Made by a program: the position numbers and the translations under genes. A stretch of 64,000 bases of DNA from Naganishia liquefaciens (taxonomy: Eukaryota; Basidiomycota; Tremellomycetes; Filobasidiales; Filobasidiaceae), in the NCBI GenBank assembly GCA_013423385.1, contig BLZA01000017.1, positions 496,001-560,000 of the forward strand, written 5' to 3'. Under the pieces are notes generated by a model. That model had not been told where the DNA came from, did not search any database, and worked only from the letters and a program-made list of their open reading frames with translations. Shown in pieces: positions 20,282 through 35,863 of the stretch (position 1 is its first letter; each line of letters starts with the position of its first letter).

Positions 20282-23200
20282 CTATACCCCTTTTCGAAAG
20301 CGGATCGCCGTCCTTTCCCACTGTCGACGCAAAGCAGCAGTGACGCCGAAACCGCTATTGTGCTGGACCTGGTCCGCTTGGACTGCTCTACCCTTCTCTC
20401 GCGCTTGCTTCTTCCAAAATTTAACAAGCCAGCCATATCCAATGATGATGAGGACCGAAATGGCCAAAACGATACCGAATGCGGAATATCCGGCCACAGT
20501 ACCGTCCGCGTTTAAGAAATTGTCATCGCCATTGTGAGGCACCGTGACGTTCGTGCCGCACAGACCTACAGATCGAGTGGCATATCAGCTTTTGACGCGA
20601 GAAGAATTGGTTGTACATCAAACGTATACTTACTGGTAAGTAATTGCAATGGCAAGATGCCGATACCGACTACCGACAATGCCAAAATGAGATCGGAAGT
20701 TCCACTGCGGGTGATGGCGAAGGTGACGCTGAGATGGGCCATATATGCAGGCTGGCAATGTGACAGGATATATTCGTAATGAAGAAGAGATGTTTGCAGC
20801 ATAATGATATGATCTGTACAGGATCTCAGTTTTGTCCTCGTGTTTGGCATAACGGATCGGCTTACCTTGAACATCACTAATATAAACACCAACTTCTCCA
20901 CCGCCAAGCGCCGCGCGTTTACGTAGACGGCTGACGACCTGGTATTTGGCGCCGAGTAACCGAGTCAGGCCCGTCACAAGCCTGCGCATTTCTGTCATTC
21001 GGTGCAACAGGGAAGTTCGATCGTAGATGGGTTGAAAGGCGGGTGATGCGTCCAGTCGATTCGAATGTCGGCTGCCAAATGTCCGCCGCAAATACAAAAT
21101 CACGGCATTCGTGCTTCTGCCGATATGGCTGCGATTGAACCATAGCTGAAAATGGCGATGTCTTTTGGTCATGCTCTTGCGTAATTGTTTCCATCCTCGC
21201 CGAAGTCGTTTCGAAAGAGGCCGTCGCTTCTTCTTTTTGGGCTTTGGTTTCGGAAAGGCCCTAGTTACGTCTCCCTTTTCTTGTAATTCGATGACCTCCG
21301 TTTTACACGAGCTGATACTGAGGGCTTCTATGGGCAGGTGTTCCGGCTTGGACTTTTCCTTCTTGGGCGTGTTCGAGGGGTCTATGACCAAAGTGTCGAT
21401 TTCATCTACTTCGTCATCGATATGGCTTATCAGGGGGAAGAAGGCATCGACAATGGAATCCAGCAAACCATGTGCTATCCATTCTGTGAGATGAACAATC
21501 AGCATCCGGAAATTCGATAACAGAAATCGACATACCTGGACTAGCTGTGTCGCGCTGGAGCGTCAATATCTTTTCTCGGACACGCTCCGTGTGCTTTGAG
21601 ATGTCATCATTGTGGAACTAAAGAAACGATCGGCCGTGTATTTCAAGGGAAGTCGAGACAGAACTCACACTGACGACACCGTCAGCAAAGACGACGATGT
21701 AGACGTTGAGACCACCAACGCCCAGTCCTTCAAGACCTTCCTTTCCTGGCCGATTCTCGACAATCTCCAACCTCCCCCTACCGCTCCTGCCGCGAGTGTA
21801 TCCTGACTTTCCGTTGATTTCGGGAGCCGTGTATTTGAAATACGTTTCATCAATGGCTCGGAAGACGATGAAGTGATATCCCAGATTCTCGAAGACGTCG
21901 ATCTTTTCTCGCGGATCCTGTTGCAGAACGTCCTCGAGTGTCAGGGGATGCAAATGCAGCAGCTAATGTTGCTGCATAAGTAATTGAATCTTGCCTATTT
22001 CCAACATCACTGACCTCTCCGAGATCTCGCAAATCTTCCCAGGTCGGGCAACTGACATCTAGCCACCAACAACCCTTCTTGATCTCCAAAGCATCCTCGC
22101 TGATGGCAGCTGGCTTTGCAAACACCGAAGCAGGACCGATTACAGTATGCGCTCGATTAAAGACCGGCCTCGGAGGCAGCTTGAAGGGATGACTCCTTTT
22201 GGGCAATGGTCGAGCTGGCATCGCTTGACCTATGCTTTTGATGCTGGTGGTAGATGACGACAGAGCATTCTTGAGCCCCAGAAGATCGGAAGCGCTTTTC
22301 GGCCGAATGATGTCGCCCGCCAACACCTCAGGTTCGGAATACCCAGAGCGAGTACGAAGCTCGGTCAATGCGATTTCAGAAGCGTTCTGGCGGGACAAAC
22401 TCTCGGGAACGTCATCAAACGTGACCTTATGAAACTCGCGTGTCGTGCGAAGCTGTTCCAACCTATTTCTGGATGTGCGTTTGCGATCAGGCTTGTCCTC
22501 CGCGGATTGACCTCTGCGCCTGCCTTCTCCACTGTCGGGGCGGGACGCTGCCAGATCGTCGTCCGTGACTCGGCTACTGTGATGCTGATGAGATCTCCGC
22601 TTTCTTTTCCTACGTTCCCTCGCTTCCCTCTTTTCAGTCTCGGCTTGGAAAGCAGCCTCGTAGCCAGACTTCTGTCGTTCCTCACGGATTCTGTCGATTA
22701 CAGCTTTCAAAGCGGGAGTCGTAATCAGCCTCCCGTGCCAATCGTGAGCCGGTTGATCCAAAGGCGATAAGCCCGCTGTGCCTGTGTATACCGATTCTTG
22801 TGCCGAAGGCGGTAAAGCAATTCTGACTCGAGCGGTGGTAGGCTGAGTTTCCGCTAGCGTTGTTTCCGATATATCGTCTTCCCCTATCGGCCTTGGTAAC
22901 ATCAATGTAAACTCCCTCCGCGTGGGAATTTGCCGTCGTCTCAAAGTTCCGGTAGAAATGGCGTCCGGGGACTGCGACCGCCTGCTGCCCGTTCTGGATC
23001 GCACTGAGCGTCGTCTGTGTCTTCGACGTCGAAAGATTCCACTCGTGGTTGCGCCATCATCCGAAGAACTCGAAGAGGATGACGAGTCAGAGTCGCCAAT
23101 TGACGTCGAGCTCGACGAGTCTCTCGTCGTAATCGTAGTGAGTGTATCGGTCTTCGTATTAGTTGACGAATCGGATCCCCGTCGGAGATGTAGGGCATCG

Positions 23201-23745
23201 CCGACTTTATCTATAGCCTGCGTGACGCGACGGCCCAACTCAAGCCCAGAAATCGAAGATGAGGAACTACTGGTCGTTTTTACCGACGCCGTGTCACCGG
23301 CCTTCCCTGGGTGTTTCGAGAATCCGTCCAAAGTTCCGGGATGAGTCGAAGCCCCTCGAAACAAGTCCCCTTCGACTGCATCGAACCATCCTGCTTTCGA
23401 ACTGCCAACCACTGGTATCGGTATTGGCTGGTCTTTCACTCGATTCGTACGGTGCTTGTGAGCTTTGAGTGCCTGGGGCGTGAATTCTTCAGCAAACTGG
23501 GGCACACGGGCTGGCGTTGTGATCATGGCGGCCTGCCGAGCGGCTGAACCGGACATTCGTGGGAATTGATATTCCACAGCAGGCGTCAACATTGTTATTG
23601 CGCCGGAGGTGATATCCCGCTCTGGTGCACGACTCTGCGGTGTGCCCGGAAGGCCATCTTGTCGGTGTGAGCTGAGAAAATCTCGTGAGATAATCGTAGG
23701 CGGCGCCTGAGCTTCACTTGTGCTGGAAACAGCTGCGGCAGACAT
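20282..23745 (-). CDS. CorA/Mnr2-type magnesium transporter with variant GxN motif
   Basis: This is a two-helix divalent-cation channel of the CorA superfamily, fungal Alr/Mnr2 group, forming pentamers in the plasma or vacuolar membrane. The first exon encodes a long disordered Ser/Arg-rich N-domain from MSAAAVSSTSEAQ. The CorA soluble domain then starts (WWLDVSCPTWEDLRDLGE, HPLTLEDVLQQDPREKIDVF, YHFIVFRAID), with a basic insertion (KPKPKKKKRRPLSKRLRRGW) and the long stalk helix (LLHRMTEMRRLVTGLTRLLG). The two membrane helices are AITRSGTSDLILALSVVGIG-ILPLQLLT and SAFGIVLAISVLIIIGYGWL. The spliced loop after helix 1 reads SLCGTNVTVPHN, so the filter motif is GTN where CorA proteins have GMN. 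The C-terminus is basic. The family call is firm; ion choice is not. Confidence 0.88.
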
Positions 23746-24565
23746 GTTGAGATAAGAAGAATACGAGATTGCGTTATGGGACGATCATTCGTTTTACTGC
23801 TCGACAAAGCCGTTCCGTAGACTGTGGGCACCGAGGTTTTGTTTGAGTTGGAGGTTATAGGATATGCGATATTAGCCAATTCCTTCCTTTGGAACGGCAA
23901 CAAAGAGCGTCAAAGTTGCTGCTGTATGGCGTGTTGATGATTCTGCCATCCAAATTTGGTAGGCAAGATCACAGGATGAAGGTCGAGGGAGTCAAAACGG
24001 TGGCATTTCGGTCGTTTGATGGACGAGGGTGTGTCAAAGAACGCGTGAGCCCGATTCGGGATAGTTCCACACAGAACAATTGGCGATGGAGCGGGAGTTT
24101 GTCGAGCCTGTAATTGCGGAGGGCGAACGTCTCCGTCGTTCGCTGATGTGGTGAGACGAGTTGTCCTATTGCCAATTGGCTGGCTGAAAGCAGAAAGCAG
24201 CAAATAAGGTTCTTGTACGGACGTGATCGGGTCGAACACGTGCGCTGTGGGCAATCAGCCAAATTTGGACGCGCGAACTTCAAAATAGGTATCCGCTGCC
24301 ATCAATCCGCTGGGCCTCGGCGGGTACTGGTCCCGCACTCATGTCGATCATCCCTCCCGCAAGCGCCAGCTCTAATACTAAATGCTTGATACATCATGGC
24401 ATAGTTCCAGTGCTATTCCGAAGCGACCGACCATAGTCACGTCATATACAAAAAGGATTCGTGGCTTCTGACAGCCACGACCTGAGCGGCTTTCATTATT
24501 TCAACATAGTCCCTTGAGCAATGTCGCTCTGCTCCTCGGCCAACGACCCCTCCTTCCTCATTCTG
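23746..24565. other. Intergenic: CorA promoter and SNF1 3' flank
   Basis: This holds 820 bases between two minus-strand genes. The CorA-type promoter should be next to 23745 and the SNF1 terminator next to 24565. Short frames on both strands lack family motifs. I see no repeat or RNA gene. Confidence 0.5.
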
Positions 24566-27402
<2,837 letters not shown>

Positions 27403-28026
27403 GGTGTTCGGACTGCTGGTAAGGTGGATCGAGTCGGTGTGGATTATTGCAGATGCGACAGAGATGAAGGTCGTTGAATCGGCTAACAGATAATGTCCCC
27501 GTTGGGCTCCATTCAGGTGATGAGTGGTGGGGACGCTCGTCGACGCTATCGTTCGTGACCCGTGCTATCAGAGATTGCAATTCAGACGACTGAATGAGGG
27601 AGATGCGAATGCATGGGAGCGGATTAGTCAAGCAGATAGAGCATGCAGCATCAGCAGCAGCTGGCCGCTCAAGCCCGCTGGCATCTGCATCCGCGACAAT
27701 CTCGCTTATTATATTCGCCTACTTGTGCTCCAGCTGTGCCCCCCTTTCCGCGCTTTGTCGCGATATCGATTCCAAACTTTCCGAGATTTGAATGCCAACG
27801 CCAACACGCCATTGATGCTGATGGTACATGGCAGATACGCTCCGCAGGTGGGTCTTGCCCCTAGATTAGCGATATCTCCCGACTACAAGCTTGAAATGGG
27901 AAGGAATCTAGAGTCACACGCCGCCACGCCAACCCAAGATGTCGCATTGCCGCTCTGGCCCAATGACCCTCTCTTTCTCAATGATTTTGGTTACACAGTC
28001 TACGACGACAGACCACCATGTACACA
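27403..28026. other. SNF1 promoter and leader region
   Basis: This stretch lies between the SNF1 start and the stop codon of the upstream minus-strand ATPase gene. It includes the SNF1 5' UTR and promoter, with some pyrimidine-rich runs. Plus-strand frames across 27524-28030 are not supported by motifs. Confidence 0.5.
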
Positions 28027-30949
28027 CTAGTCCTTGTCGTTGCCTTTGTCCGCGGGCACAAACGAGGCGCCCAATCCTTCCACGTCAATTGTTTTGGTTC
28101 TTGTCTTGCCCGGCCAGAGCCATGACCATAGGCTACCACCCGACACGTTGATCTGGAAAGGCTCCTTCACTGTCAATTCGCTTTGTCGGTGCAATCCTAG
28201 GAAGCAGAGAAATATCTGTCAGTCGAAAGGAAGGATAGACCACGACTTGGTAACCCTGCATACCCTCGATCTCGTCTACTCGATCCATCGTTTCCTCGAG
28301 CAGGTCATCGAAGCCCTCCTCCTCTACTACCTCTTTGGCAGCTCGGTAGGTAATCATTGAGTCCGGACGAACGTGATGTTTGACCTGAAGCGATACTTGC
28401 AATCAACCACTGTTTCACAAGATGAGACTCTGAGCGCATTCATGCTTACATCAATGGAAATGATCTGAAAGTGGTACAAGCATCATCGGTATATGTTGTA
28501 ATCCAAATCGCGACTTTTCGAGCTTACGTTGTACTTGTCAAGATCCGCAACAAAATCTCCTCGCGTCATGACCTGCACATCCCATCGCGATGACATAAGT
28601 TTGACCTCCACTGTGGCGGATGTATGCGACTGACCTGTCTGACTTTGTAGTAGGATAGCTTGGGTGTCTCATATTCACCCTGAAACGGTATTCCTTCTTC
28701 TTCCGCCTTTTTCTGGGCGGCTTCGTGGACTCTGACGAATTCTTTCATGAGCAGCCATGCGGTGCTGTAATGCAGAAAGCAACGGTTACATATAGCGGTG
28801 TCCTATCGAGATCTAGGTACGCGATACTTACTAGGACCACCTGTTGAGGAGGTCAAGGCGGTTGTCAATTAGTACGAACCGAGAAGCGACTGTTTCCTAC
28901 TTGCTTCTGATCATCCATGACATCGTCGTCTGTTGTCTCGCCTGTCATTCCGACCCTGTTAGGTAATGCATTAGACCTCTGCTCCACGCCGGCTGAAGAC
29001 TGTATTTACTTGGAGAGCATCCAATTCTTCTCGAGTTCTACCATATTTTGCGCTTCCTCTAATTGAGATAGTCAGCAAAAGGCGAATGAACTGCAAGGGA
29101 TATTTACCCAACATATTCGGGGCCCTGGCAACTCTGGAAAGGAAACTCGTTCTTCCTCCAGTAAGCTTCAACACTTCTGGTATCTGTTCCCGGTCAAACT
29201 TCGAGACAAAGCCGTGATTCGGTCCGAGGGTGGCACGTAAAAATCGAAGTGACTTTGCAGCGTCCTCTGCCGAAAGATCCTGTACTGACAGGACCTGTTT
29301 TCTAAAGGTTGAGCGGACCGCTAACGGACAATGTTGTGATGGACTCACCCTCATGCGACTCGCATTCTTTTTCATGGCATCCAAGCACCCTATATATGTA
29401 TATACATCAGAACAGCTCGACACAAATCACAGGACCGGCTTACAGTAGTCATCAGTGGAGAACACCATATTACAAATGCCCTGTTATGCTTGATGTTAGA
29501 TGGAGGGGGAAAGAAGGGCAACGAGTCACGCGCATACCGCTTCTGCCCAGGCTTCAGCTCGTTGCTGGAGTTGATGGATCATAGCGTATCCTTCCTCGTT
29601 ATTCGGCAACAAGTGAAGATCTATGTTCGAGCGTATGAGCAATCCCATCTCTCAATGAAACAACCGGACAAACTGTTGAAGACAAGCACAATCGGACGGC
29701 CTTTCCGCAAGGTGTATCTCAGTGCCACCTTTTCCAGTTTGTTCATCGCTGGAAGAGAATGCCATTCTAAGTCTCAGCCTTTGACGGAGTCCCTGCCGCT
29801 TACCTCTTTCAATGTCCAAGGCCGGGCCGCCTTCCCGAGGGTCTGCTCGGGAAAAGAGACCACCTGGGTGATAAGCCGTCAAGAAGTCAGGCTGGGTGTT
29901 TCAGGGCGTGATTTCTGGAACTCGCCTTGCCAATCTTCGCTGGAGGAGATTGCAGAATCCAGTTATGGGTGCGCGACAAGCGGAGAGGTTTCTGTGTGAA
30001 GGCTTACTGGTATTCGTAATGTAGGGCCTTGCCTAGACGGAGGCGGAATACCTCGAGGTCGGAATGAGCTTCGCAAAATGCAGAGCCCTCGGCCTGAATA
30101 TCTCTCATAGCGCTGCGTGGTCAGGCAAGGTCAAGGATTTTCGCAAAATACGCTCTCGTGAACGACCGACTTACTCGACGATCATGGTTCCCTTTCCTGT
30201 ACCCTTGCTGCCGATAATCAACCAATAACTTCCCGTTTCCTCTCCGCGGACGATCTTGTCCACTAATGCTTGTTCTTGACGCAAGATATGCGTTGGTATT
30301 TCTTCCTCATCATCATCATCACTCTCATCATCACGGGAAGTCGCGCCTCCAGCTGGATCAGAAGGGTCTAGCTCCGGTAGGGCTGCTTTCTGTTTCCGTT
30401 GGTGAAACTTGCCAAGTTCCAATACAGGATCGTAGCCAGCCTCAAATGCTTTCATCATCTGTGCATCAGATACGAATCGAGCCAATGAGCCTGCGTGCCT
30501 CTGCTCTTGGCAGGAAATCTCGATACCTTGTTCAAAACATGTGCCTTGTACCACGCGAGATAGCCGACTCCTCCACCGAAGCTGAGGACAAGTCCGAAGT
30601 ATCAGTCAAGCAACATCGAACTGAATACCTAGACTTACACTGCAGCCAATCCTATCACAGTTGTCAACATGGCGCCGAAAAGTGGATTAGTTGACAAGTT
30701 CTCCAATATGTTCTTCCAGTGTGGGCCGTGCTCCCTTCCACTGCCATCTTTTCCACCTCCTGGACCGCCTTGTTGTCCTCGAGGATCTTCATAAGGAGTC
30801 GCCACTGGTTGAGGAACTGGAGGATTGGGCCATTGGGGCAAGTTCCGACGGATGACTGAGGTGTGAATCGCTCCGAAACGGAGGGCACTGTGGTTGCGCT
30901 GTTTCAGGTCTCTAGTAATAAGAGCAGACATCATGCGTGAAGACGACAT
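28027..30949 (-). CDS. Mitochondrial membrane-anchored P-loop ATPase, role unknown
   Basis: The start is the ATG at 30949 (MSSSRMMSALITRDLKQRNH), giving a basic leader (RFGAIHTSVIRRNLPQWPNP) of mitochondrial type and a Gly/Pro-rich linker. One helix follows (NPLFGAMLTTVIGLAAVFGG, then VGYLAWY). The ATPase part has an acidic stretch (DDESDDDDEEEIPTHILRQE), a Walker A loop SYWLIIGSKGTGKGTMIVES, then FCEAHSDLEVFRLRLGKAL. A Walker B-like hydrophobic strand with a VFNNVHLL-type end and a lid region (SAEDAAKSLRFLRATLGPNH, TGGRTSFLSRVARAPNML) complete it. The C-terminal domain is beta-rich (EPFQINVSGGSLWSWLWPGK) and ends ADKGNDKD. Intron removal at 28200-28270 is needed to reach this end. It resembles conserved fungal proteins of the archaeal-ATPase/AAA type, but I cannot assign a function. 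Confidence 0.75.
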
Positions 30950-31475
30950 ATTGCTTGCTTGGACCAGAGCGTCAGCGCTCTTCAAGGCAGCGCCAAACAG
31001 CAAAGCCAGTCAGGCAGATGCAGTCAAATATGGACAAAGAAGGATAACCCAAGAGTTAACACGGGTGTCTGATGATGATGATCGGCGTTGTTGCGCGTTG
31101 CATTAATTTACTCAAATATCTAGATTTCCGACATTTTCGTTTTCTAAAGGCACCTTCATGTCTGAATTTTGGTCGTCTCCTTCGATCATCAAGCTGATCA
31201 TCATCTCGCAGAAGCGAAGTTGGAGAGACGGTTAATTGGCACAAAGGCTTTGCTACCGCTGGTGTCTGCCCTTGACTCTACGTTCACCATTCTATCGCCT
31301 CTCTGACCACTAGAGCCACATTCGCGGAGCGTTCTAAATCCCAGAGACAAGACTCTCGTTGAACCGGCGAAGAAGCCGAAACCTAATCCCGTCGAATCAA
31401 CCTCTATTCAATCAACGGCGCAACATCGTTTGATCCCCCGTCACATCTTCAGCTTGTCAAGCTTTCGTTCGCGCC
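30950..31475. promoter_or_regulatory. Divergent promoter: mitochondrial ATPase / two-helix protein
   Basis: About 525 bases separate the two start codons and must hold both promoters. Just upstream of 31476 the plus strand is rich in C/T and contains short ATG-free leaders. No specific site is named. Confidence 0.5.
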
Positions 31476-32694
31476 ATGTCGACCGTTGCATCCTACACAC
31501 CATCTCTGCCAAGCGCCGACTCTCCCATCCGGACCATCGCCCTTCAGCGCTTGAAACTCAATGTGCCCGTACTTGTCGCTGTTTATGTCTGGCTGCACTC
31601 GGATTTCTACACCTACATCCTCAAAAAGAAATTCTGGGTCCCAGCGCTGCAATGGGTCCTCGAACGGTGGTACGACGAACAGAACAACAGGATTGGCAGT
31701 GCGACGAGCGAAGTTGCGCGCAGGCAAAGGGCAAGCGAATTACATGAATGGGCGGTCGGTTAGTGACTGATGATCAATGCCCGATCCAACACTGATGTCT
31801 TTCTCGCTTTCGAAAGGTGGCATTTACGCTCTGCTAGCATGGAACATCCTTCAAGCACTCTATGCGCTGTATAGCAATTCGACAACCGCGCAAATGTTGC
31901 AGCCGAACTCCAAGGAAAATGCTGCACCAGCCCCTCTGGCCGCGCCCGCACCAGGACCGAATCCCAGCACGCGAGTCCGAGCGTCCTTGGTGAGTGGTTG
32001 TCGACGCCGGAGATCCTTCCAACAGATTAAATCTGACTTCTTCGGCGTCATGCAGACGCGGTCTCTACCAGACTCGCCCATGAGCCATCCTGCGTTCCCA
32101 GTTACGATGTCGTCTGACTCCCTGCGGCGCCGGCTGACACAGCAGTCGGAAGGCAAACGAAACGATGAATCAGAAAAGAAACAGATAACATCATCGGGGG
32201 ACCTGGATAAAGGCCAGACGAGCCAACCCCATAGCTCGCGGCAACCGGAGCAACCGTCACCATCAAGACTGCCGCTCTCCAAACTACTGCAGAAACATTC
32301 CCAATTTTCAACCTCTCAGACGCTCGGTCTTCTTGCCCCTAGTCCGACTTTCTCCCAATCCTACCTGTCGCGTTCCAATGCAGACTCGTTCACCAGCACG
32401 GGATTCAGCCTTCCGACTCCCGGCCATCCGGAAGACGAAGATTTGGGATCTCTACGCGCATCTTCTTCGCGTCGGTATGAAGGATCGTCCAACAAAGATC
32501 TCGGAGGGGTGTCCGTAGACGCCTTGCAGAGCTTTCGAGCGCGCCACTTTGAGGGAGGAACTTTGAGAAGGTCAACGGCTGGCAGCGCTGTTGATCGTGT
32601 GAGGGCGTTAAGTGGATTGAAGATGGAAGGGGGTGAAGACTCGGCACAGAATGACGGTCACGATGGTTCGACGAGGCAGATGGTGGTCGCCTAA
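31476..32694 (+). CDS. Two-helix membrane protein with disordered tail, possibly Pom34-like nucleoporin
   Basis: Spliced exons give a protein of about 370 residues. The N-terminal part has a first helix (LNVPVLVAVYVWLHSDFYTY), a charged stretch (VLERWYDEQNNRIGSATSEV), then a second helix (GGIYALLAWNILQALYALYS). A Pro/Ala- and Ser-rich tail follows with short conserved-looking pieces (LSKLLQKHSQFSTSQTLGLL, APSPTFS, VSVDALQSFRARHFEGGTLR, VDRVRALSGLK). A helical hairpin followed by a long phospho-site-rich tail is the plan of the fungal pore-membrane nucleoporin Pom34, but the similarity I can see is one of layout, so the name is tentative. The start context gcgccATGtc is good. Confidence 0.7.
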
Positions 32695-33176
32695 TCACTG
32701 CAAGCTATGTTACAATCAGATATCGTATCTGCAGGTTGCGAGTTGGCGGAAATGCAATGTGGCTTGCGCCTGAGCGATTGTGCTGCAGCTGACCATGGCC
32801 ATGCGAAATGTTGAAGATGTAGAAAATGGTATGCAACGCTGACGCCAACCATGCAAGGTTCTGAGGAAGCGACTGCAGTGTCCCTGAGAGGCCGATCGGT
32901 ACTTCCATGCTGGTAGACACACCAATCAGTGCCCCAGTCATACGCGTTTCCCGACGCGTCGATCTTCTGAAATTGCGCACATGAAGGAGAAAAGCAGATC
33001 TGAAACCGATTGAATTAAATAGTTGAGCAGTGACTGCTTCGAGGACTCTAGGTTGCTCAACTTTCTATTCAGGCCAACCAGTATCGCCGTCCACTGTCAG
33101 TCGCTACAAGCGTTATCGCAATAACGGGAGTTTCCCTTTTCATTCAAGACTCTTCAAGAATAGTAGACAAATCGCG
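32695..33176. other. Intergenic: 3' flank and DPB2 promoter
   Basis: The DPB2 promoter should be here. A 78-codon ATG frame on the minus strand (32941 down to 32705) has a hydrophobic stretch (LAWLASALHTIFYIF). It has no visible upstream exon or family match, so I leave it unannotated. Confidence 0.45.
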
Positions 33177-35718
33177 ATGGCGAATTCGAGGCTAAGGAAC
33201 ATCATCATCAAGGTGTGTTGCAGGGTCATTCCGCCGTCGGAGACCTAAGGCTTACTAAAGGACGATTGCCACTCGTAAGGTCTTTTCCACAAAGTACTCT
33301 TTGACACTACCGACACAAACGCTGCTATATATCGAAAATGTGATGCAGGAGGTGAGCTGCATCTTCGCTGTCGGTCGTTCAGGGTATAGAGCTGACGGTG
33401 ACGAATTCTAACTTGCCGTTTTACGATAGCACGATATCGGCGAGGAAGAGTGGCAGGCTGGTCTCGAACTACTTGCCAAGGAGTACTTGAGGGGGGAAGG
33501 CGAGTATTCAAGCGTATTCTTGGGCATAAGCTCGGTGGTCGGCAACGTCCGCTGACCATTTGGTTTCGCCAGATCCTTCGCCTCTCGTGTCACTTGAGGC
33601 GTTGAAAAGGGCATACGAGTCGCTGCAGCTCAAGGTACAGCAGTTATTCGCCAGATTCGGTCTCTGCTAATCTTGGTGGTATTTTGTAGACCGACTTTGA
33701 CGAAGAGCCATCGCGAGACTACGCTAGCCAGTCGCATAGTCACGGACTTGCTCGTGGGATGGGCCACGATCCCCTTGACACCCACGTCGATTCGCATTTC
33801 CACGTCATCAACTCTTTCGACATCCCGGGATTGAGGTTTGATGCGGTTCGCGGTACATTTGTCTCGTAAGGCGTCGGCGGCAGACCCTGTAAATGCAAAG
33901 AACACTGACTAAAACCGCTGAAGGCCTCATCACAAACCTGCTATTGCCGGACCTCCTTCAGCCAGAGCGGCATTCCTTCGTGAGCGTTGGTCTATAATAC
34001 GGCAGGTCAGTCCGCATACCTTGTCGCAGGGAGAAGGGGCGAAGCTGAGATCTGAGACTAGCTTGTCGTCCGTAACGAGAACTTCACGCCACCGGTCATT
34101 GGTGGACATGATCGTGGGGAATACCTCAAAGTCAGCCCAAATCTCTGTTCCTTAATGCATGACTGGTTGTTGATAAGCCCTCGGACTGTATGCAGTTGAC
34201 GTCCACGCGGAACCTCTTGGGACGACAGGGCCAGTTGTTTCTGTTATTCGGAATGCTTTCGAGAAATCCCGAAGGGAAGTTGTGTTTGGAGGATGGAGAG
34301 GGATTGGTCACGCTGGATATGGAGGATGCCGTGAGTAATTCGGCTCGATGTCTTTGGGAATCACATAGAATGACGCCGATTGCTCCTTTGCGCAACAGGT
34401 TCCCGGAGAGGGCCTGTTCACGGAAGGCTGTATGGTACTCATCGAAGGCGAATACACCGTCGATGAGACGATAAGAGTTCTCGCGATGGGTCATCCGCCA
34501 AGCGAGAAGCGGGAGGTGGCAAGGTAAGTCGTGGGGTCAAGATTGCTTGTGCCGCTGTTAATTGTGTTCTGCTGGACATTGATTCATTTCGTATAGGGGA
34601 ATCTATGGGCACATCGACTTCTTAGGCATAGGCGCCACATCTATCAAAGAAGAGGTTGGTGACAAGAATAGGCGACATGCAGATCACAACTGATATTTCA
34701 GCTCAGGCCAAATTCCAGTCTATTGTCGAGGCAAACGAGGATATCAGCTTCGTGATCCTTTCAGATCTCTGGTTGGATCACCCAAAAACACTACCGAACC
34801 TTCGAAAAGTTTTCGCGGGTTATTCGCAAGCTGAATTCCGCCCTTATGCATTCATTTTCTGTGGCGATTTTTCAACAAAAGGTTGGACAGGTGCCGATGA
34901 TATCGAGACATATTCTGGTAGGTCTGCATTCGGGGACGTCCCGCAGACGTAAGCCGCTGAACATAAGCCGACATCGACAGCTGGATTCAAAGCGCTGGGT
35001 GCCGCAATACTGGAATATCCTCTACTTGCAGCTCATTGCCAATTCATATTTATTCCGGGGCCAAATGATCCCTGGTCATCCACAAACCTGCCGCGCCCTC
35101 CGCTCCCGGACACCTTCACCCAGTACATTCGAGACAAGTTGCCAAAGGCGACGTTCACAAGCAATCCGGCACGCATACAATATTTTAACCAGGAGATAGT
35201 CATCTTCCGAGAAGATCTCATGGGCCGAATGCTAAGAAATTTGGTCAGCGTAAAGGACGAGGCGGGCGATATGCGGCGATTCGTAAGTCCATCTTTTTAC
35301 GGGCAGCATCGCTTCATGCTCAAGATGCCTAGTTGGTGCAAACGATACTCGATCAGACTCACCTATCACCATTATCCCTGAATGTCCGGCCGACATTATG
35401 GGAGTGGGATCATACTTTGCGATTATATCCGATGCCAACGACAGTAAGCACGCCATCTGACCCGATCGGACAATCGACTCATTCCGCCCCACCCGAATAG
35501 CTCATTCTCGCTGACAAGCACGAGAGGTATGATCTCACGTACGAAGGGTGCCACGTCTTCAATCCTGGAAGCTTCGTCGGCAATCATTTCGAGTGGAGCG
35601 TGTATCATCCTTCAACAGGTCGTTCGGAAAGCAGGTCAGTGGGACTGGATTGCGCCCTTTAAAAACTTGCATTGCTAAAACGTTTATGAATGGTAGCGCA
35701 CTCCCGGAGAGCTATTGA
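33177..35718 (+). CDS. DPB2: DNA polymerase epsilon subunit B (Dpb2)
   Basis: Dpb2 is the essential second subunit of leading-strand polymerase epsilon and links it to the GINS/CMG helicase. The N-terminal helical domain starts [12 protein letters not shown], and an intron follows that residue run. [34 protein letters not shown] and [18 protein letters not shown] come next. The OB-fold part reads [20 protein letters not shown] and LVTLDMEDA. The phosphoesterase-fold part has [37 protein letters not shown] and [11 protein letters not shown], and ends with [20 protein letters not shown] and [12 protein letters not shown]. The metal ligands of true phosphoesterases are not preserved (for example DLWLD for the usual DxH), as known for B subunits. 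Around eleven introns are needed. Confidence 0.93.
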
Positions 35719-35863
35719 GCGGATCGAGGGGCTAATTTTGCTCATTTGACGCGTCTATCATCTCAAGTTATTGCGCAAGGACTGTATCATAGTGGATCAG
35801 GTTGTAATAAATGCAATATCGCGCATCTCTGTAGCAATTCTGACAATATCTGGGCATCTGTTA

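Noticed and set aside
32705-32941. 78-codon minus-strand frame with a hydrophobic stretch
   Set aside because: It begins with an ATG but shows no upstream exon, no family match and sits in a short gap between plus-strand genes.
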